From: Ministeria vibrans ATCC 50519
Lineage: Eukaryota; Opisthokonta; Filasterea
DNA: 27,339 nucleotides
Reading direction: 5' to 3'
Assembly: GCA_943704425.1 (NCBI GenBank)
Contig: CALSCP010001056.1
Location: 1 to 27,339, forward strand
The notes below the pieces were generated by a model. It was given only the letters and a program-made list of their open reading frames with translations, did no database searches and was not told where the DNA came from. The translations under genes were made by a program, and so were the position numbers. Position 1 is the first letter of the stretch. Each line of letters begins with the position of its first letter. This document shows, piece by piece, positions 20,798-27,339 of this stretch.

Positions 20798-22113
20798 ATG
20801 GTGCACCGGGGACTGCTGTGCACAGGGTTACCTGTGCCCCCGTACATTCTTTCATGGGTGTATCAGTGCGTCTATGGGCTTCTTTTGAGACATTTTCGTC
20901 TAGCTAGGGAGTATCTAGTGTCTACGGAAAGTATTGTGCTGCTATTCGTTTGGTAGAATTATTATTTGTACATTGACTACACCTCTGTACTATTCATTTC
21001 TTCCAGCCGCCATCGTCTCGTGTGTGTGTTGTGCGAGAAGTACGTTGGAGTGAGCGAACTCAAAAGACATCTCTCCTCGTTCCACGCCGACCTGTTCACC
21101 GCCGCCGTCATGTCTGCTGCACCATACGACCCCGCGGGATGGAGGACGGTGTACAGCGCGAGGGTGCGTGCGTTGCTGGAGGAGGAGAACGATGTGTTTG
21201 CATTTGCCTACCACAACATTGAAGACGAGTTGGGCAAACTGTGGAATGCGCCGGCTCAGCGAGTCCCTGCTGGGTATGCGGCATGGCTGGCGTGTGCACG
21301 AGGACAGCAGGAGAAGGAGCAAAGTCAAGATGGGGAGCGGACTCGGTTTGAGCTGCTGGGGAACGGGAAGGTGCGGTGTCGGAGTCGATTGGTGGACGGA
21401 CGAGTGTGTGCGGGTCTGGGATTTGCGCCTGAGCGGGTGAAGACTCATTTCGAACATTGCCATCCACGGAGTGTGTTCCGTGTGAACTGTGTGCTCTGCA
21501 AGAAGGATGTGTCTCCCTCTATTTTGAAGGCGCATTTAATTCGGTATCACCCTCTGCAGTTTCCTTCTGGTGTTGGCGACTGGCTGAGTGTGTACTCTTC
21601 TCATGTGCGAGTGGAACTGGAGCAGGGGGGCGACCCGCATGAGAATATTGAACGTGAGATGGGACTGTTGCGGGTCTTTGAACGTGCTCCTTCGTCTTTC
21701 CAGGAGTGGCTGTTGCGGGCAGAGAGAGTGCCTTTGAGCGATGTGCCGATGGTCGATTCAAATGTCGGATGGAACGACCCGTGTTGGGAGTGCAGTGTAA
21801 TACGGCGCCATTTGCAAAGGGGAAAGTGGGGATTCACTTTGCAGCGTATCATCTTCTGAGTGTGCATCGCACAAAGTGTGTCATTTGTGGCCAATCTCTG
21901 AGTCAGGCAAATGGTCTCCCTCGCCACCTTCGTCGATGTCACAGTGATCTATTCGCGTCGGAGGAAAGTCAATGGCGATCTGTGTACGAGAAGGCAGTGC
22001 GGAGTGCCTTGGAGAGAGAGGGAGTGGAGGAGAGTGAGATTGAGAGTGAGTTGATGATGTTGTATGAGCATGAGAAAGTGCCCGCTCAATTTCACAAGTG
22101 GGCTATGCAATGA
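20798..22113 (+). CDS. Unrecognised zinc-finger repeat protein, frame broken near 21730
   Basis: No family recognised. Coding runs 20798(?)-20946, then an intron to a CTTCCAG acceptor at 21006, then 21007-22113. Three copies of a roughly 110-residue unit are visible. Each has a classic C2H2 finger (C-x2-C-x11/12-H-x4-H: CVLCEKYV, CVLCKKDV, CVICGQSL) followed by a helical part with W..VY...VR..LE and IE.E...L......P..F..W. In the second and third units the C2H2 finger is preceded by a second Cys/His element (C-x9/10-C-x12-H-x4-H); in the first unit that element seems degenerate. Between the second and third units the frame changes: one frame continues past 21729 only to a stop at 21857, whereas the third unit lies in the -1 frame from about 21712. 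This could be a base lost in assembly, a real mutation making a pseudogene, or an odd intron. The start is uncertain; FAH ends 106 bp upstream on the same strand. Possible nucleic-acid binding is inference. Confidence 0.55.
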
Positions 22114-22244
22114 GCGCTGAAAGTCACATCTTGTTTGCTACAGTAATACCTGAATATACTTCATTGTTTTTTTTTTCAATTATGTTAGAAATTTTTTTTA
22201 TTTGTGAGATACTGATGATATGAAAGTGTGTAAAAAAGTGTGTC
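22114..22244. other. Convergent 3' intergenic gap, zinc-finger gene / PCYT2
   Basis: 131 bp between two converging stop codons, with T-rich runs around 22166-22200. Probably both 3' UTRs. Nothing else seen. Confidence 0.4.
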
Positions 22245-24881
<2,637 letters not shown>

Positions 24882-25346
24882 GGCCCGTCGAATAATAACC
24901 AAAAAAAAGGATTGCAGGCGACGAGGCGTTGTGTTGACTCGTTGAGATCGGCGAATACGATCAAACTCGGACAAGTGACTACATTGTTTTTCAACTTTTC
25001 GTTCTTGCGCTCAAATTGTGCCGCTTGCCTTGGCGCCTCTCGGCCTACAACGTCTATGATTGTATTAAGAAGGCTCTGTCAACGCGTCTCGCCTCTTTCC
25101 AGGCCCCTGCAGTGCCCAGCGGACCCTTTAATTTCGCCGACTTGGCGTCACAGTCGTACGCTCCATATGAATACGCCGCGATCACACGTCTCTCACTCAG
25201 TCACTCTCCCAATTCAACTATTCATCACTCATTCTTTTCTCTGTCCACCCCCCTCCCTGGCCGCCACCATTCTCTCTCTCCTTGCTGCCCTCGCTGCCTA
25301 TCTCCTTCTCTTTCCCTGTCCAGACTCACTCAACTCACACACCAAA
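24882..25346. promoter_or_regulatory. Divergent region PCYT2 / glutaredoxin with a likely 5' UTR intron
   Basis: 465 bp between divergent start codons. The right half is C/T-rich and ends in CTTTCCCTGTCCAG at about 25309-25322, an excellent splice acceptor only 24 bases before the glutaredoxin ATG, suggesting a leader intron. A second acceptor-like CCTCTTTCCAG lies at 25093-25103. The middle (25010-25180) is open in two frames and protein-like in one, without an ATG; see findings. Confidence 0.45.
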
Positions 25347-25869
25347 ATGGAATTCATCGACCAGAAGATCGCTGAGGGAAAGGTTGTCATGTTCTCCAAG
25401 AGCTACTGTAAGCCTACACACACCGCTTGGGTGCGACTGCGCCCGCCCCCAGTGGCTGTAGCGACGCCCAGACGTCTTTTTTCCCCTTATCGTTCTGAGA
25501 TGAACCCATTTTCTTTTTTTTTAAACCTTCTCTCGCGTTTTCTCTTCAAGGCCCGTACTGCAAGAAGGCCAAGGATCTCTTTGCCGGCATCAACCAGCCC
25601 ATTGTTGTCGTCGAGCTGGATAAGATGGGTACGATTCGAGCGAGTTTGAATGGACAATGGATAATCATATTATTATTACATTTTGGGGTTTTTCTTCTTC
25701 TCACTGTTGTGTGTTTTGTGTAGACAACGGCAGTGACTTGCAGGCCAAGCTGCTTGCCAAGACGGGCCAGCGCACTGTCCCGAACGTCTTCATCAACGGC
25801 AAGCACATTGGTGGCTGTGATGACACTTCAAAACTGTTTTCGTCCGGTCAAATCAAGACGATGCTCTGA
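25347..25869 (+). CDS. Dithiol glutaredoxin
   Basis: Three exons, 25347-25407, 25551-25628 and 25724-25869, give 94 residues, the size of classical glutaredoxins. The active site CPYC is at 21-24 (its first Cys codon is split by intron 1), the cis-proline TVP glutathione-binding motif at 64-66 and the GGCDD glutathione-binding motif at 76-80. It should reduce protein disulfides and glutathione mixed disulfides using GSH, in the cytosol as modelled. The reading frame stays open upstream of the chosen ATG for more than 400 bases; an in-frame ATG at 25053 would start MIVLRRLCQRVSPLSR, which looks like a mitochondrial presequence, but a strong acceptor just before 25347 makes a leader intron more likely. 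The start before the conserved KIAEGKVVMFSK strand fits the family. Confidence 0.93.
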
Positions 25870-26085
25870 AGCGCGCACTCCTTGTTGCACTACCATCAGC
25901 TTGTATCATCACACATGCACACTTTAACAAGTACAACAGTACTCATTTCCGATCAGATCATCAGAAATCAGTTTTGAGTAACTCATAAGTTAGTTAGCAG
26001 ATTAGATTAAGAATTTCAATTTTTTTCATTGATTGGCCATATCTACTGTCGGGTTTGTAGTGGCCAGTAGCCTTCACCCCATAGC

Positions 26086-26677
26086 ATGCCTGTATAGCAA
26101 GCCGCGAGGACACCCATCATTATATCTAATCAGTCTCTTCACTTGCCTCCTCAGCGACTCGGCTCGTCCGCCACCGCCCGACGCCAAGTAGACCTGGGAA
26201 GCGACCGACGGCGCGACCCACACGCGTCCGAGGCGCCTGTGGATGACGATGACACCCGTGTGCGCGCCAAACTGCGTCGCGTTGCTGCGTATTTTACGCC
26301 TGAAGGGTGGCTCAAACTGGGAATCTTTTTTGCGCTGTTGGGACTGGCACGCGAGCTCGAAGTGATGGCTGTCTACCTCGTAGTGGCGGCCATGTATGCA
26401 CTGTACACGTCTATGCAGCCCGGCACGCGAAAAAAGGGCGAACTGAGTGCCTATGCTGCTTTTAATCCGGGCTTCCGCCGACTCGACGGAGAGACGTCGG
26501 CCGAAGAGATGACGCGACAGATGACTCGCGGCATTGCCGGTATGTATCATCATTATCCTCAATGTTTGTGTAGTTTTCTTCTTCTTTTCTCTCTCTATGT
26601 GTGTGTGTGTGTCATTCTTGCGAGGTACTAATCGCAGTCTTATGTTATGTGTAGGGTTTGCGGCAAGAGACAAGTGA
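26086..26677 (+). CDS. SAYSvFN domain-containing protein (SAYSD1-like)
   Basis: Modelled as exons 26086-26091 (ATG CCT), 26155-26539 and 26655-26677, 137 residues. Residues 51-66 and 67-88 are hydrophobic, giving one helical hairpin or one long membrane segment (WLKLGIFFALLGLARELEVM, then VYLVVAAMYALYTSM). The domain signature LSAYAAFNPGF is at 99-109, followed by LDGETSAEEMTRQM, matching the SAYSvFN family's L(S)AYSVFN and T(A)EQ pattern. Animal SAYSD1 is an ER-associated membrane protein linked to translocation-associated quality control of stalled nascent chains; whether that holds here is inference. The N-terminus is Arg/Asp-rich. The start is uncertain: no ATG lies in frame in exon 2 before the domain, and the CCTCCTCAG acceptor at 26154 joins in frame to the two-codon exon ending ATGCCT/GTATAG, which I prefer. 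Confidence 0.78.
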
Positions 26678-27106
26678 GTGAAAGTGTAAACAACGAAGTG
26701 AAAATATTCTGTATTATTACATTATGACGTAGTGTAATGTGTGTATGTATGTATGTGTGTGTGCTTGTTTTTGGCTTTGCGTAGCTGTATGAATGGTGTA
26801 CAGGGAGTAAGTATATGTAGAGAATGAACGAATGAAACGACTCATCATCAATAGTAACAACAGTCACAGTCTGTTGCGATCTTGTAGTTAGTTCACTACT
26901 CACTAGCTCTCTTGTTTCAACAGTGACCCACTACACGACTACAGTCACTCAGGTCTCAGCCTCTCACTCTGGGGGATCTCACTGTGTCTGTTCGACAGTT
27001 CAATTTTCAGTATTTCATTATCGTTAATCGTTTTGTGTTATCGTCGATCGAATCAGTTATCTTTTTCTCGCTTTTTGTTGCACATACAGACCTCGACGCC
27101 ACCACC
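26678..27106. other. Intergenic region upstream of the last gene
   Basis: 429 bp holding the 3' UTR of the SAYSvFN gene and the presumed promoter and leader of the gene at 27107. It has a GTATGTATGTGTGTG patch near 26740-26765 and CACT/ACTCA-rich sequence at 26890-26970. No gene recognised. Confidence 0.45.
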
Positions 27107-27306
27107 ATGGTAAGCAATCGCTCCAGAGCGCCCACACACGCCGTTTCGTCGTCGAGACGATCATGATGTTCTTTTTCCCTCTCGTGTGCGCCATCGTGCG
27201 GCCACAGCCACTCCGCTTCGTCATAGCACTCACACAGGATCCAGTGTATTGTATTGCTTCCATTTGCGAAGTGGGTTTCATAAGAACCTCTCGTCAAAAC
27301 TGACTT

Positions 27307-27339
<33 letters not shown>
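27107..27339 (+). CDS. Start of an unidentified gene: ATG-only first coding exon
   Basis: GCCACCACC precedes an ATG at 27107-27109, a strong Kozak context, and the ATG is followed at once by GTAAGC, a good splice donor. The remaining 230 bases would be intron up to the end of the window, and no second exon is visible, so the product is unknown. Start-codon-only first exons are typical of highly expressed genes with a leader intron, but this is a guess. Alternatively the ATG is chance. Confidence 0.35.
27308..27339. repeat. Poly-A run at the right end of the window
   Basis: Thirty-two consecutive A residues end the sequence. A genomic homopolymer at a contig edge is the likeliest explanation. 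Confidence 0.95.

Noticed and set aside
21706-21760. Programmed -1 ribosomal frameshift in the zinc-finger gene
   Set aside because: No canonical X XXY YYZ slippery site at the switch; an indel or assembly error is simpler.
27007-27309. 100-codon minus-strand open frame at the right end
   Set aside because: No family pattern and no splice support; it overlaps the more convincing Kozak ATG/donor on the other strand.

Overview
The window looks like a gene-dense piece of a nuclear genome from a unicellular, probably flagellated eukaryote. Nearly every gene is split by short GT-AG introns (about 50 to 250 nt, often filled with simple repeats). Products are typically eukaryotic: a ribosome-biogenesis factor, an axonemal-type dynein light chain, a membrane FMO, the CDP-ethanolamine enzyme and a SAYSvFN protein. 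A DNAL4-like dynein light chain argues for a cilium or flagellum. I cannot place the organism more closely from sequence alone. There are about 14 genes in 27.3 kb, no recognisable transposon, tRNA, rRNA or CRISPR array, and the right end stops in a poly-A run, probably an assembly break.

Layout. 524-1365 (-) NADPH-dependent FMN reductase; 1755-4010 (-) a signal-peptide protein with ankyrin repeats and a JmjC domain; 4123-6683 (+) flavin-containing monooxygenase in 11 exons; 6705-8880 (-) a transcription-factor-like protein with a doublecortin-like N-terminus, a bHLH-zipper and a PAS domain; 9272-10257 (+) DNAL4-type dynein light chain; 10347-12537 (-) an unrecognised membrane protein with a long charged tail; 12881-13982 (-) a small C-CAP/cofactor-C-like beta-helix protein; 14480-18407 (-) NOP14; 18526-20691 (+) fumarylacetoacetase; about 20798-22113 (+) an unrecognised zinc-finger repeat protein with an apparent frameshift; 22245-24881 (-) ethanolamine-phosphate cytidylyltransferase; 25347-25869 (+) dithiol glutaredoxin; 26086-26677 (+) SAYSvFN-domain protein; 27107 onward (+) a gene of which only a start-codon exon is visible.

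The genes are housekeeping or unrelated in function and show no pathway clustering. Neighbours are arranged as divergent pairs sharing 110-465 bp intergenic regions (Ank-JmjC/FMO, bHLH-PAS/DNAL4, NOP14/FAH, PCYT2/Grx) and tightly convergent pairs (FMO and bHLH-PAS stop codons are 21 bp apart). Exon joins given here were worked out by hand from GT-AG sites, reading-frame continuity and remembered family patterns; each multi-exon model closes in frame.

Most unusual items: the doublecortin-like/bHLHz/PAS architecture, the secretory-type ankyrin-JmjC fusion, the repeated paired zinc-finger protein, a telomere-like repeat inside an FMO intron, and a consistent strand polarity of intronic simple repeats.
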